Shown: one piece after another, positions 21,290 to 33,026 of the stretch
Position numbering within the stretch: position 1 is the first letter of the stretch
Layout of the letters: each line of letters starts with the position of its first letter
Assembly: GCA_017893485.1 (NCBI GenBank)
Contig: CM030367.1
Location: 139,380,388-139,444,387, forward strand
Direction: 5' to 3'
Source: Hemerocallis citrina
Lineage: Eukaryota > Streptophyta > Magnoliopsida > Asparagales > Asphodelaceae
Length of the DNA stretch: 64,000 bases
Notes under the pieces: model-generated
Database searches by the model: none
What the model was told of the DNA's origin: nothing
Seen by the model: only the letters and a program-made list of their open reading frames with translations
Made by a program: the position numbers and the translations under genes

Positions 21290-22110
21290 AGGGGCTCGCT
21301 TTGTCAAGAGTAGAGGGTCGGGAGACGAGCCCCCTCACTTGCTAGAAAAGCAATTGGACCTTCGGATCCGAGAAGTAGGAGCTCGCTTTGCCGAGCGTCG
21401 AGGGTCAGTAGAAGAGCCCCCTCTCTTGTTGGAAAAGCAAGGGGACGTTGGGACCTGAGGAGTAAGAGCTCGCTTTGCCGAGCATCGAGGGTCGGTAGAC
21501 GAGCCCCCACACTTGTTGGAAAAGCAAGGGGACGTTGGGATCTGAAGAGTAGGAGCTCGCTTTGCTGAGCGTCGAGGGTCGGTAGATGAGCCCCCTCACT
21601 TGTTGGAAAAGTAAGGGGACATTGGGATCTGAGGAGTAGGAGCTCGCTTTGCCGAGCGTCAAGGGTCGGGAGACGAGCCCCCTCATTTGTCGGGGGAGAA
21701 TTTGTGGCTCGTGGTGACATCCGAGCGCTGAGCCTAAGGCTAAATTGAGGAGGAATTCGTGGCTCACGGTGCCATCCGAGTGTGGAGCCTCAAGCTGAAT
21801 TGAGGAGGAATTTGTGGCTCGCGGTATCATCCGAGCGCCGAGCCTCAAACTGAATTGAGGAGGAATTTGTGGCTCTCGGTGTCATCCGAGCGCTGAGCCT
21901 CAAGCTAAATTGAGGAGGAATTTGTGGCTCGCAGTGCCATCCGAGCGGTGAGCCTCAAGTTGAATTGAGGAGGAATTTGTGGCTCGCGGTGTCATCCGAG
22001 CGCCAAGCCTCAAGCTGAATTGAGGAGGAATTTGTGGCTCGCGGTGTCATCCGAGCGTCAAGCCTAAAGCTGAATTGAGGAGGAATTTGTGGCTTGCGGT
22101 GTCATCCGAG
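21290..22110. repeat. Two tandem arrays, about 92 bp and 60 bp units
   Basis: The first array (to about 21690) repeats GAGCTCGCTTTGCCGAGCGT with GGGTCGGTAGACGAGCCCCC, about 4.5 units. The second (21690-22110) repeats GAGGAATTTGTGGCTCGCGG with CATCCGAGCGCCGAGCCTCA, about seven units. They lie between the 3' LTR and the antisense gene. Confidence 0.85.
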
Positions 22111-22344
22111 CATCGAGCCCCTGACTTGTTGGAAAAGCCTGGGGTAGCATATGAGCAATTGGCCATGCGTTCCGAGTTGTTGTGCCAGCTAAAAAGGCTG
22201 AGGGTGAAGAGGTAATTTTGTGCCTCAGGTTGATGTCATAAGCACAAGAATCGAAGCGACTCAAATCCTGCTGGTCGTTGGATCTTTGATGGTCAAGTTC
22301 TAATGGTTTAGATCTTTTCACGAAAATCGAGTCTCCACCTCCGT

Positions 22345-22350
22345 TATAAA
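22345..22350 (+). promoter_or_regulatory. TATA box of the antisense gene
   Basis: TATAAA followed by TCTCCTCCCCCC, 135 nt before the antisense-gene ATG at 22485. The leader between them is pyrimidine-rich. The direction is opposite to that of the retrotransposon. Confidence 0.55.
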
Positions 22351-22484
22351 TCTCCTCCCCCCTTCATTTCCATACTTTGTATTTTTTCTCTCAAGAACAG
22401 GAATTTCTCCAGTAGTCGCTGACGACCTTTTTCCGGTGATCTTCCCGTAGCTCGATACTCCCAGGTTAGTATTTTCGATTCATA

Positions 22485-24942
22485 ATGTTGTGCGCTCAGT
22501 CTGGCTCTGAGGCAAGTTCTTCAGGCCGTTCCGAGGGGGAGGGTGAGTCAGCATCGACATCTTGGTCTTTGGGCAACCTTGGAATCAAGGAAGAGGTTCT
22601 GTCAGACTTAGGATCGGATGGTGAAGGGGACGTAGTTTTTGTCGTGCAACCTTTGCAATCCCGTAGGCCAGGTAAGGAGCCTGCAGAGGAGGGTGAGCTT
22701 GAAGAGAGAGACCCTGAGGGAGAGGGGATTATTGAGGAGGAGGAGCACGAGGAAGGAGACTCTGAGGGCGGAGAAACTTGGTTTGGAGGACGACCAGGAG
22801 GAGCCCGAACAGGGGACCGACAGAGGCGATGGTTGGGGAGAAGAGGAAGGAGGAACCGCGAGGGAGGCAGCCGAGGAGGATGATGATCTTCCGCCTCTAC
22901 CCCCATTAGCGACCCCATCTCCGGAGAGGAAGCCTCGCCCTCGTAGGAGGAAGAGGAAGTGGATTCGCCCTGACAGCCCGCCCATGCCAGAAAAATATGG
23001 CCCTGGACCGGGGTTCGAGTTTGCCCCCGTGTCCTCTAGAAATCCAGGGTCGATCAGGATGTACCATGACGACGTTGAGGGCCTTGTTGCGTTCACCTCC
23101 CTGCTGCAGGACGAGGGTCGGGAGATGATTAAGATGGACAGCATCCAGTGCGTCTTGAGGGCAGACTATCTGCTTATCCTGAGGGCGGCCTACTTTATCC
23201 CGAAGGAGTTCGAACTTCTGATTCCGAACCCTGGAATCCATTCGACTACAGCTATTGCGTCGAGCTACTGTATGTTTCTCGAGGATGCCTTCATCTCGGG
23301 GTTGAGGCTGCCGCTGCACCCTTTCTTCGTGAGGGTTTTGAATTGGGCGAAGTTGAGTCCGATGCAGTACGATCCCAATTCATGGAAACATTTGATCTGC
23401 TTCGTCCTAAAGTGCCCGGAGAAGGGGATCAAGCCGAGGCTTACATATTTCCGTGCCATCCTAGGGATGAGCTTGCTCGGCAATGCAGAGGGGATCTTCT
23501 ACCTCTCGTCGCGACCTCACAAGAAGGTGATGCACGGCCATCCGGACTCCATCAAAGGATGGAAGGAGAAGTACTTCATAGTCCGGACTGATAAGCCTTG
23601 GAAGATTCCAACCTCTTGGAACTTCAGTAAGCCGAACCACAAGCCTCCGAAGCGCAGTGAGTTGTCGGAGAAAGAATGGGCGAAGGTCGAGAAGATCGTT
23701 GGAAGGCACAGTATAGGGTGGCCGCGAGTCACGGAGCTGCACCTGGCCCGAGCTGGACTGAGCCCAGCCGACCCTAGTATGTTTTTGTTCTGAATTTTTT
23801 TATCTTCCTGCCTTCGTGTTAACATTTACTTCTTTTTCTTTCTCTTTGCAGAGATGACTGCCAAGCAGCTCGACAACCGACAGGCCCTGTTGGCCATAGC
23901 CGCCAAGAGGAGGGCGGACCAAGAGAAGAAGGCTGTCATGGGTGCGGGTCCTAGTCAAGGGCCAGCCTCGGTAATGGTGGAGTCTTCGCCGAAGAAGGCA
24001 AAGAAGCACCACCATACATCGAGTTCATCGAAGGAACCAGGGGCGAGCTCCCGTAGCAGAAGAGGGGCCGAGGTCCCGGAGCGGAGGCTCCCTCCACCCT
24101 GCCCCAGTGCCGAGCAGATGGTGGGGCAGCACGGCCTGAGGCCACATGCCCCGAATTGGGCAGTTAAGGCAGGGGATACCCTGCTCGAGGGTCCGGTGGC
24201 CATGGAGGTGGTGAAGAATATCTCCATGGAGCGAGACCGGATGTTTCTGGCAACGGAGACGTCCGAGACGACCTTCATGAGGTCGTCTCAGGCACAGCTC
24301 TCGGTAAGTTTTTGGAATTTGCTTTAAGCATAGAATGTTAGGATTTCCTCTAACTTATTCTCCCTCGAACAGGCGGTGCTTCACGAGTAGCACTTTTACA
24401 AGTGCCTGGAGAAGGAGGTCCTCATTGAGAGGAGGAACGCAGAGAAGTACTTCCACAAGGTCACCAAGCTAACGGACGAGCTGAAGGAGGCTCAGAGTGC
24501 CGAGGCAGTCGTCCAGGCTTAGATGGCATCACTTTGCGACAATCATAAGAGTGAGCTGGCGCACCTCAAGTCCCAGGTTCAGGCGGAGGCGCATAAGGCG
24601 CAGAAGGCCATGGCGGAGATGGAGATCACCCTGGCGGATACTCTGATCCTGGCCGAAGACGAGGCCTATGCCAAGGCGAATGAGCACTTCCAGCTGATCT
24701 ACCCGGATAAGAGGGTTGACCACCACCACTACAACTGGGAGCCAGAGCATCCGCCCATGCTCGGTGGTGATGAGGAGATAGGGGATCCTAACCAAGAGGA
24801 GGTCGGGGGCAACCGGGCTGACGAAGAGGTGCCATCCCCCCCCCCCCTCAAATATAGTTTAGGATTTTTTGTTTTGATTTTGTATTTGCCTTATGTGGAC
24901 TGGCCACCGCCTTTTGTAATACAAAATTTTTTGAATTTATAA
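22485..24942 (+). pseudogene. Antisense gene of the Tat element (Transposase_28-like)
   Basis: It runs opposite to gag-pol. The N-terminus (ATG 22485) is acidic and Ser/Glu-rich. The frame shifts near 22760-22800 into a 23793-ending frame with the domain known as putative gypsy-type transposon (PF04195), about 23100-23650, including YFIPKEFELLIP and WKEKYFIV. Likely introns: 23777-23851 (GTATGT to TTTGCAG) and 24304-24372 (GTAAGT to GAACAG); both restore the reading frame. The third exon encodes a coiled-coil-rich tail with nonsense codons TAG at 24388-24390 and TAG at 24520-24522, then stays open to 24942. Role unknown; antisense ORFs of this type are known from Tat elements. Between 24943 and 25090 there is AT-rich sequence. 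Confidence 0.75.
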
Positions 24943-25093
24943 AAGAAGATTTTTGGCCGATGCTCCATGACTTGTGTTTTTTTGCCTCTTTTGTGACTTG
25001 TTATTTTTCTTGTCTTCTTGATAAATGCATGAGGCCCTCAGTGCCGGCCTTGGTTCTGCCGAGGTCTCCTGGCTCTGAGCCGAGCTGGGATCC

Positions 25094-25591
25094 ATGAAGA
25101 GTGTTCTGGCCCACCAACGTAAGCAGGCTCGGGATAGAGAGGCTGCGGTGAATTATTTTATGAACAAGTCTAAGGAGCTCAACCTAGAGGTCGCTCGCTT
25201 GAAAAAGTCCATAGCCGACCGGGACTGGTAGGTAGTTGAGACGAACTGGTCAATCTCGGATGCCTCCTTCGGGCGGCCGGCTTCGGAGTCTTTTCTTCAT
25301 GAGGCTATTGCAAAGAAGAAGTCGGAGATTCGTAGATTGAATCTCGTGCTAGGCACCGGTCTGCTCGAGGAGGCGATCTACTCCGTATTGGGACCTTCTC
25401 CGACTCTTTACCTGGAGACGGTAGTCCCGCCGACGTGCAGAGCTCTGTTGCTGGGGCATCCTCGATGGCCGGACCGGCGGAGCACACGGAGGATCCCGTG
25501 GGGAGCACCGAGTTTGAGTTTTACGCCGTGTGATGAGCGATTTGTAACATCTTTATTGTATTGTGTGGCCGTTTCTGGTGCTGAAGAGTAA
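25094..25591 (+). pseudogene. Second coiled-coil relic, possible 3' exon of the antisense gene
   Basis: One plus frame runs from ATG 25094 to the stop at 25591 with a single TAG at 25229-25231. The product is rich in Lys/Glu/Arg/Leu and coiled-coil-like (LNLEVARLKKSIADRDW, then KKKSEIRRLNLVLG). It could be a terminal exon of the antisense gene or a decayed duplicate of its tail. No known domain. Confidence 0.45.
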
Positions 25592-25849
25592 TAAAGCTTC
25601 AATTTGTAACATCTTTACTTTGATAATTTGTTTAAGCAAGATCGGTAGGGTCGTAGCTTGAGACCCTATTTGGCTAGGGCTTCGCTTGAGGTCGCCGCCG
25701 AGGTAAGGGTTACGCTCGGAAGCCGAACTGCTACGCCTCGCAGGTAGCATTTGATAAGGGACATTTTGTCTTCCGATAAAAATTCATGGAGATGCTTCAC
25801 CTTCCGCCGTTTGGCCTTCCCGATGCCATAAATGCACCTCTCCGAGGGC

Positions 25850-25856
25850 TATATAA
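25850..25856 (+). promoter_or_regulatory. TATA-like element, second copy of the antisense promoter module
   Basis: TATATAA followed by TCTCCCCCC and a CT-rich leader with TTCATCATTT, very like the module at 22345. No recognisable gene follows; tandem repeats do. Confidence 0.4.
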
Positions 25857-25904
25857 TCTCCCCCCTCTTCATCATTTTTCCACCAGCAATTGGCGGTGAC
25901 TCAT

Positions 25905-27530
25905 CTGCCACCGCTGACAATTTGGGGTTTTGGTCCTGAGGATCGTTTACCTCGAGCTGTCAGTGGGTGAGAGGCGGGTCGACCCCGGAGGTGAGATTCG
26001 GGTGCCTGCCGAAGGCAGGAGCCCATAAGTAAAATTTTTGGCCGAAAGTTTTGGGTCGGTGGCTCCCATGCCACCCTCGAACAATTCAGGGTTTTAGGGG
26101 GGAAGGCCGTTAACCCCGAGTTGTTCGTGGGTGAAAGGTGGATCAACCAACGGTCCGGGGGCTCGGCAAGAGTCTTGGGTCGGTGGCTCCCTGCTGCCCT
26201 CGGACAATTCGGGATTTTGGCTCAGAAGGCCATTAACCCCGAGTTGTTCATGGGTGAGAGGTGGGTCAACCGACAGTCCGAGGCTTGGGGCATTTGCCGA
26301 AGGCGAGTGCCTTAAATCTTTCATGAAAACTTTTGGGTCGGGTGTAGCTGGAGGTCATCGCCGAGCGCATAGGTCGCAGGGCTTGAAAAATCTCAGGCCA
26401 TGCTCGAGGTCGATACCGAGCTCCCATACCTTAGAGAAGCTTGTTATGGGTGAGCGTAGCTAAAGGACATCGCTGAGCGTAAAGGTTGCGTGGCTTGGAA
26501 AAGTCGAGGTCTTGCTCAAGGTCAACCGAGCTCCCATACCTATTCTCGGGTAGATAGTACGGGTGTAGCTAGAGGTCATCGCTGAGTGCATAGGTCGTAG
26601 GGCTTGAAAAAGCTCAGGCCATGCTCGAGGTCGATGCCGAGCCCCCATACCTTAGAGAAGCTTGTTATGAGCATAGCTGGAGGCCATCGTTGAGCATAAT
26701 GGTCACGTGGCTTGGAAAAGTCAGGGCCTTGCTCGAGGTCGATGCCGAGCTCCCATACTTGTTCTCGGGTAGATAGTACGGGTGTAGCTGAAGGTCATCG
26801 CCGAGCGCAAAGGTCGTAGGGCTTGAAAAAGCCCAGGCCATGCTCAAGGTCGATGCCGAGCCCACATACCTTAGACAAGCTTTTTATGAGCGTAGCTGGA
26901 GGTCATCACCGAGCATGAAGGTCACGTGGCATGGAAAAGCCAGAGCCTTGCTCGAGGTCGATGCCGAGCTCCCATACCTGTTCTCAGTTAGATAGTACGG
27001 GTGTAGCTGGAGGTCATCGCCGAGCGCATAAGTCGTAAGGCTTGAAAAAGCCCAGGCCATGCTCGAGGTCGATGCCGAGCCCCCATACCTTAGAGAAGCT
27101 TGTTATGAGCATAGCTGAAGGTCATCGCCGAGTGTAAAGGTCGTGTGGCTTGGAAAAGCCAAGGGCTTGGTCGAGGTCGATGCCGAGCTCCCATACCTAT
27201 TCTCGGGTAGATAGTACGGGTGTAGCTGGAGGTCATCACCGAGTGCATAGGTCGTTGGGCTTGAAAAAGCCCAGGCCATGCTCGAGTTCGATGCCGAGCC
27301 TTCATACCTTAGGAGTGACTTTTTGTTCCACGCGGTTCCATTCGAAGGCTGAGCCCCAAGCTTGTAAGAGAAGCTTTTTGTGGCTCGCGGTTCCATTCAG
27401 AAGCTGAGCCCCAAGCTTGTAAGAGAAGCTTTTTGTGGCTCGCGGTTCCATCCGAAGGCCGAGCCCCAAGCTTGTAAGGGAAGCTTTTTGTGGCTCGCGG
27501 TTCCATCCGAAGGCCGAGCCTAAAACTTGT
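25905..27530. repeat. Tandem arrays, 125, 219 and 60 bp units
   Basis: Three families follow each other. About 25905-26290 holds roughly three units of about 125 bp. About 26340-27300 holds four units of 219 bp, marked by TAGATAGTACGGG at 26551, 26770, 26989 and 27208; each unit is two related halves. About 27330-27530 holds four units near 60 bp with AAGCTTTTTGTGGCTCGCGG. No gene. Confidence 0.85.
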
Positions 27531-27624
27531 TTTAAGAAAGTTGGTACAAAGCCGAAGCTTGTTTTAACAAAGCTGGCACAATTACATCATATTGACTTTA
27601 CAAAAATAAGGCACGACGTGCCGA

Positions 27625-28821
27625 TTACAATTTATAATTTACATGGGGGTATCTGTAAAGGCTAATCCTCCCCTTCGAGGAATTTGATGAGGTGCTCTGC
27701 GTTCCAGGGTCTCTTGACAGCCTTGCCCTTCGGGTCGGTGAGGCGGTACATGCCCGGGCGTATAACCTCAGAAACTTTGTAGGGGCCTTCCTAGTTTGGG
27801 GCCAGTTTTCTCTTTTGGCCGGGGTTAGATACCGCCAGCTTTCGGAGGACGAGGTCACCTAGCTTGATGTCGGTAGGGCGCACCCTTTTGTTGTAGAACC
27901 TCTCGATTCTCTACTGGTATGTGTTTCTCCTGATGGTAGATTTTTCCCTGACCTCGTCTATGAGGTCCAGATCGGCACATAGCTGCGCTGAGTTGCTGCT
28001 TCATCAAAGGCCATGATTCGGGGCGAAGGGAGCCCGATCTTGAGGGGAAATACTGCCTCCTCGCCGTAAGTCAGATTGAATGGCGACTCTCCTGTGGGGA
28101 TTCTCTTCATAGTTTGATGGGCCCAGAGAACGCTCGGCAACTTGTCGACCCATAACCCCTTGGAAGAATTATCAAGTCGTTTCTTGATACTGTCAATGAT
28201 CTGGCGGTTTGCGTTCTCGGACTTACCGTTCGACTGTGGGTGGCACACCGAAGAGAAGCGCTGCTGGATCCCGAGATTCTCGCTGAACTTTTGAAAATTC
28301 TTACCTGCGAACTGAGTCCCATTATTTGTGATGAGAATGTGCAGAATTCCGAACCGGCAGATGATGTGCTTCTAAAAGAATTGTTGGGTCTGCTGCTCGG
28401 TGATCGTGGCCAGGGGCTCGGCCTCGATCCACTTCGTGAAGTAGTCGATTGCTATTATCAGAAACTTCGTTTGGCCTATTGCCTTTGGAAATGGGCTTAC
28501 CAGGTCCATCCCCCACATGGCAAAGGGGGTCGGACTGGCTAGGGAGCGAAGGTTTGCTTGCAGAGCCCTTCTCACCAAGCAGAACCTTTGGCAAGGACCG
28601 CCCTTTTTGGCCAGGGTCAGGGCATCTTGCAACATCATGGGCCAGTAGCACCCGTGATTCAGAGCCTTTCGCGCAAGAGCTCGGCTTCCCATATGGCACC
28701 CACCAATTCCTTCATGGAGCTCCTTGATAGCGTACTTTGCTTCGTCGGGGTTTAAGTAGTGGAGGTAGGGCCTTCTGTCAGTCTTGGTGTATGAGCGCTT
28801 GAAGAGGGTTTCGCTGATCAT
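27625..28821 (-). pseudogene. Integrase of the Tat element, broken
   Basis: The enzyme that inserts cDNA into chromosomes. Seen on the minus strand: a degenerate HHCC region (GGCHMGSRALARKA), the first catalytic block MDLVSPFPKA near 28500, a stop codon at about 28370 (FF then stop), the second block where the expected DNGTQF reads NNGTQF (catalytic Asp changed to Asn, about 28320), and CHPQSNGKSENANRQI with the catalytic Glu near 28230. A further break near 27960 separates the C-terminal part, read from 27858 to 27625. It cannot be active. Confidence 0.85.
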
Positions 28822-30515
28822 GGCGAACCTCTCCGAGCAGATCCTGATCCGCCTTACCTCGGCTCGGTCTTCGGGAAGCTCTCCTTTGGTTAGAAACTTC
28901 CTTATGGGAGTGGTCCAATCGTCAGGCTGAGCTCCGTCTTCTATACAGAGGGTCTCGGGAAGGTCGATACTCGGCTTCAGGAGTACTTCAATCAGAATGG
29001 TGCGGTCGAGACCTTCGAAAGACGAGGAGGCTAACTTTGACAGGGCATCGGCCTGGGCGTTCTACTCTCTTGGGATCCTTAAGACTGCAGACTCATCAAA
29101 GGATGTCAATAGCCACTGGACCACGGTCAGGTACTGGATTATCTAATCGTCATGGGCCTCGTACTCTCCGGTGATCTGATTGACCAGGAGCTGAGAGTCG
29201 CTGAAAGCCCTGATCTGTCTGGTGCCTTCCTGGTGTGCCAGGGTGAGCCCGGTGATCATTGCTTCATATCCGGCCTCATTGTTGGAGGCTGGAAAGTTGA
29301 GGCGGAGTGAATATCGAAGAAGGAAGTTGTCAGGTCCTCGTAAAATGATGCCCGCACCACTCCTCGCTTCGCAGGAAGAGCCATCGACGTAAACTTCCCA
29401 CGTTTGGTTGGCCTCCCCACTTTCAGGTTGCTCGGAGATGGTGCATTCCGTGATGAACTCGGCGAGGGCCTGTCCCTTGATGGTCGTTCTTGGTTGATAG
29501 TCGATGTCCTATTGACTGAGCTTGATCGACCACTTGACCAGTCGGCCGGAGCTTTCGGGCTTGTGGATTACTGCCTTTAGAGGCTGGTCCGTGAGGACCT
29601 GAATTGAATGTGCCCGGAAATAGGGGCAGAGCTTCCGCGCGGCCATGACTAGGGCATAGGCCACCTTTTCCATTTTCGCGTATCTGGTCTCGGCCGAGAG
29701 CAGAACCTTGCTCACATAGTACATTGGCTTTTGGACTCTGTCTTCTTCTCGAACGAGAACGGCACTGAGCTGCTGAGCACGTATTCTGAAGCCAAAAGAT
29801 AAAGCCAGAGAGGCTCGCCCGGTTCGGGTTTGCTAAGGATAGGAGGATTGGCGAGGTACACTTTTAATTGGGCGAACGCCTCCTGCTGCTGAATACCCCA
29901 TTCGAAGCCTCCTGTTTAGCGCAGAGCCTTGAAGAATGGGAGGGACTTCTCCCCAGACTTAGAGAGGAAATAGCCGATGGCCGTCAATCTCCCCGTCAGC
30001 CGTTGGACCTCTTTTTTGTTTCTAGGAGGGACCATGTCTATTATGGCCTGGATCTTCTCGAGGCTCGCCTCGATGCCGCGCTGGCTGACGACAAACCTGA
30101 GAAATTTTTTCGAGGAGACACCGACCGCACACTTCGCCGGATTGAGCCTCATATTGTGGGTCCGAAGGACGCTAAAGGCTTCTTCTAGGTCAGTGACGTG
30201 ATCCTGTCCTCGCTGGCTTTTGACGAGTATGTCATCGACGTACACCTCCATGTTGCGACCGATCTGGTCCTTGAAGACTCTGTTGACGAGCCTCTGATAG
30301 GTGGCACCGGCGTTCTTTAGCCCGAAGGGCATAACCCGGTAACAATAAAGACCTTGTTCGATGACGAAGGACGTCTTAGATATATCAGGGGGGAACATTC
30401 GGATCTGGTTGTAGCCTGAGAAGGCATCCATGAAGGAAAGAAGCTCGTGACCCGATGTTGCGTCGATCAGAGCATCGATGCTGGGGAGAGGGAATGGATC
30501 TTTGGGGCACGCCTT
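28822..30515 (-). pseudogene. Reverse transcriptase C-part, RNase H and second RNase H of the Tat element
   Basis: The RT part (about 30515-29916) reads MDAFSGYNQIRM, YRVMPFGLKNAGATYQ and VYVDDILVKS with an intact DD. RNase H follows (about 29730-29510), ending in a stop at about 29511. A second, archaeal-type RNase H lies at about 29470-29040, with VYVDGSS, NNEAGYEA and FSDSQLLVNQ; it is broken by stops near 29140 and 29060. The second RNase H is diagnostic of the Tat lineage. The frame is cut at the right by solo LTR 2; the missing N-part of RT continues at 34893. Confidence 0.88.
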
Positions 30516-31308
30516 GTTAATGTAGTACCCCGTATTTTCAAATATTATTTTAAATATTTGAAAATGAATTAAAATAATTTTCTGGAGATTTAATAAATAT
30601 TTTCTAACGATTTATCTATTACACGTGCGAAACACGTGCAAATATTTTTGGTGTAAATAACCAATTTTATATTTTTAGTAAATTCTCCTAACTATAATGG
30701 AGTATATTCTAAATTTTGGGATTTTTCTGAATAAAGAAACTATTTTTATAAATAACTCGAAAGAGAGGGGCTTTTATGTAAAAAGCCGTTTGGATCTGAA
30801 ATCAGTTATGAAAATTCATTTTTACTGATATTTTGGTTTCCCATGTTTAGCATTTAAATTTAAATATATCTAGATTTTATTTAAAGTCGATTTGGTGAAG
30901 ATTTAAACAAAAAGGGTGTTTTTGCAAATATAGAATTTATGTAGAATCTTGTGCAAATTTTTTTCTGGAAAGTAAAAGTCAAATATTTTGATTGGAAAAT
31001 ATAATATGTATTATTAGATATTATTTCTGATTTTTCTGAATTTTTATGAATATTTTATGATGTATTTGTAGATATTACAAAAGGGAGGGCTTTTGTGCAA
31101 AATCGCCACCCTAAGTTGTAAATCCGGATTTTTCTTATTTACTGGGCTGTGCTGGATTGCTGGACATCTCAGTGATAAGAAGATTTGATTTGGTTTTGAT
31201 TTAGTTAACCTATTTTAACTAATAAAAGGTTATATATGTAAAGTTATATTTTGGAAGGACTATTTTGCAAATGTATTTCTAAAACTCTAAATCCTTATTT
31301 CCGGCCTG

Positions 31309-31316
31309 TATAAAAG
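31309..31316 (+). promoter_or_regulatory. TATA box of solo LTR 2
   Basis: TATAAAAG preceded by CGGCCTG and followed about 20 nt later by CAGCCGTCATTCGCTGCAC, a likely start region. A 5'-splice-like AAGGTGAGTG lies near 31443. A solo LTR with an intact promoter could transcribe into the disrupted pol sequence on its right. Confidence 0.5.
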
Positions 31317-31722
31317 AGGGTGTGCAGCCGTCATTCGCTGCACAACACAAGTTTTATTATATCTTTTATTTTCTTGGTGATTGAAGAGGAGGATTTTGGA
31401 TCTCACAAAAGAGAGGCTTTCTTGTTGGATCTCTTCATTCCTAAGGTGAGTGACATTGTTTTGTTTTATTTTGTTTTGTGTATGTTGTAGGTGAGTAGAT
31501 TTAATTGTTTGGTTGTTTTGTTTGTTCTCTTTGATTTGTGTATGTCATATGAGAATGATATGAATGTTTAGATTGATTGGATGTTGAATATGTATATGCA
31601 TGGATGGATGAAAAATTGGATCTCCGAGAAGAACCCTAGATATTTGTATGAGAATGATTTTAGATTTGATAAGAACCTAATATAAATTATTGGTAGGCTA
31701 AAATGTTGGATTTTCGTTGCGA

Positions 31723-32610
31723 ACAGTCGACTGGTGACTAGTAGCAGTCGACTGCTACTGCTTAGATTATATTTTATTAAAATGTTGGATTAATGTTGAT
31801 TTGATTGAGTTTGATAGATGCCATACATTAATTAAATTAAAGATGAGATTTTTGGACTATTGGTGAGTTGGATAAAAACAACTTGACCATGTTGAGGATA
31901 AATTTGTCTTGTTCATGAATCAACTATAGAGAATAGTTGAGATTTAGTTGAGGAATTTTGTGAATGATTAATAGTTTAGAGGACCATGTTTTGAGGATTT
32001 GAGTTATGAGGATTTAAATTGGGGATTTGTGATTTTTGTAAAACATGTTGTTTGAATTTGGATTTCTCAAATGCTAAGTTTAAATCTAATTATTTTGGTA
32101 TTAACAAGATTTGGAAAATAAAAGAAAGTTATATTGATATATGACTGATTCTTAAAAACCCTAGTTTTGTCATATGCACAACCAAAACTATGCAGTGTGT
32201 AGGCCGACAGTCGACTGGCATGACCTTTCAGTCGACTGGTACGACCCGACTGCTATGATCATTAGTTTTCTTGAAAATTCGTTCTGGACAGTCGACTTAA
32301 ACCCTTTTCAGTCGACTGGCACACTTAGAATATTTTCTTAAAGATTTCTGGAGTTTCTCTCTGGTAAGTCGACTTATGACTTTTTAAGTCGACTTATATT
32401 TTCTGGTTAGTCGACTTATGACTTTTGTAAGTCAACTTATATTTTCTGGTAAGTCGACTTATGACTTTTATAAGTCAACTTATATTCTCTGGTAAGTCGA
32501 CTTATGACTTTTATAAGTCAACTTATAACACTTAGCTTATGTTCTTAAAACCATGGAATTTTCTTTCTGGACAGTCGACTTATGTTTTCTATAGTCGACT
32601 GATACTGATG
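31723..32610. repeat. Cluster of GTCGAC-centred 10-bp palindromes
   Basis: Many copies of CAGTCGACTG and of AAGTCGACTT, both perfect palindromes on a GTCGAC core. Some occur in tandem units such as GTAAGTCGACTTATGACTTT (about 32360-32530), others in pairs (31725-31755, 32205-32310, 32570-32605). Confidence 0.8.
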
Positions 32611-33026
32611 TATCCTTATATCTATGAATGTTCTTTCAAATAATTTTTACTCTAAATGCTTTAATCTATAACTTATTATTCTAAAGGTTACTGTTTCTAC
32701 AAAACATATATTTCAAGATATTTTATAGTTATATTTGGATTCTGGAATTATATAAAGATTTGGGTTTTGTTGGAGAGGTTTCTTCTTATGATCGTTTTGA
32801 CGATGAATTTGTGGATTGTGGTTTTGTTGAGATCTCTAGGAGTTGAGTGGGAGTCCTGTAAACCGGCAATTGAGATTTGTTGAGTTAGACCTGAAGGGTC
32901 TTGGTTTAGTTGTTGTTGAGTAGTTAAGTCCGGTAGGATGCAGTAGCTCTAGAGAAAAGGAATTTTGGTGTTTTAATAATAATCAACGTAAGTATAGGCT
33001 CATGGCTTGTTAGTCCAGCTAGAGCT

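Noticed and set aside
22496..23319. Minus-strand frames opposite the antisense gene
   Set aside because: GC-rich shadow frames without motifs; the plus strand carries the recognisable domain and splice sites.
27625..30431. Plus-strand open frames opposite Tat pol
   Set aside because: The minus strand carries integrase, RNase H and reverse transcriptase motifs; the plus frames are their shadows.
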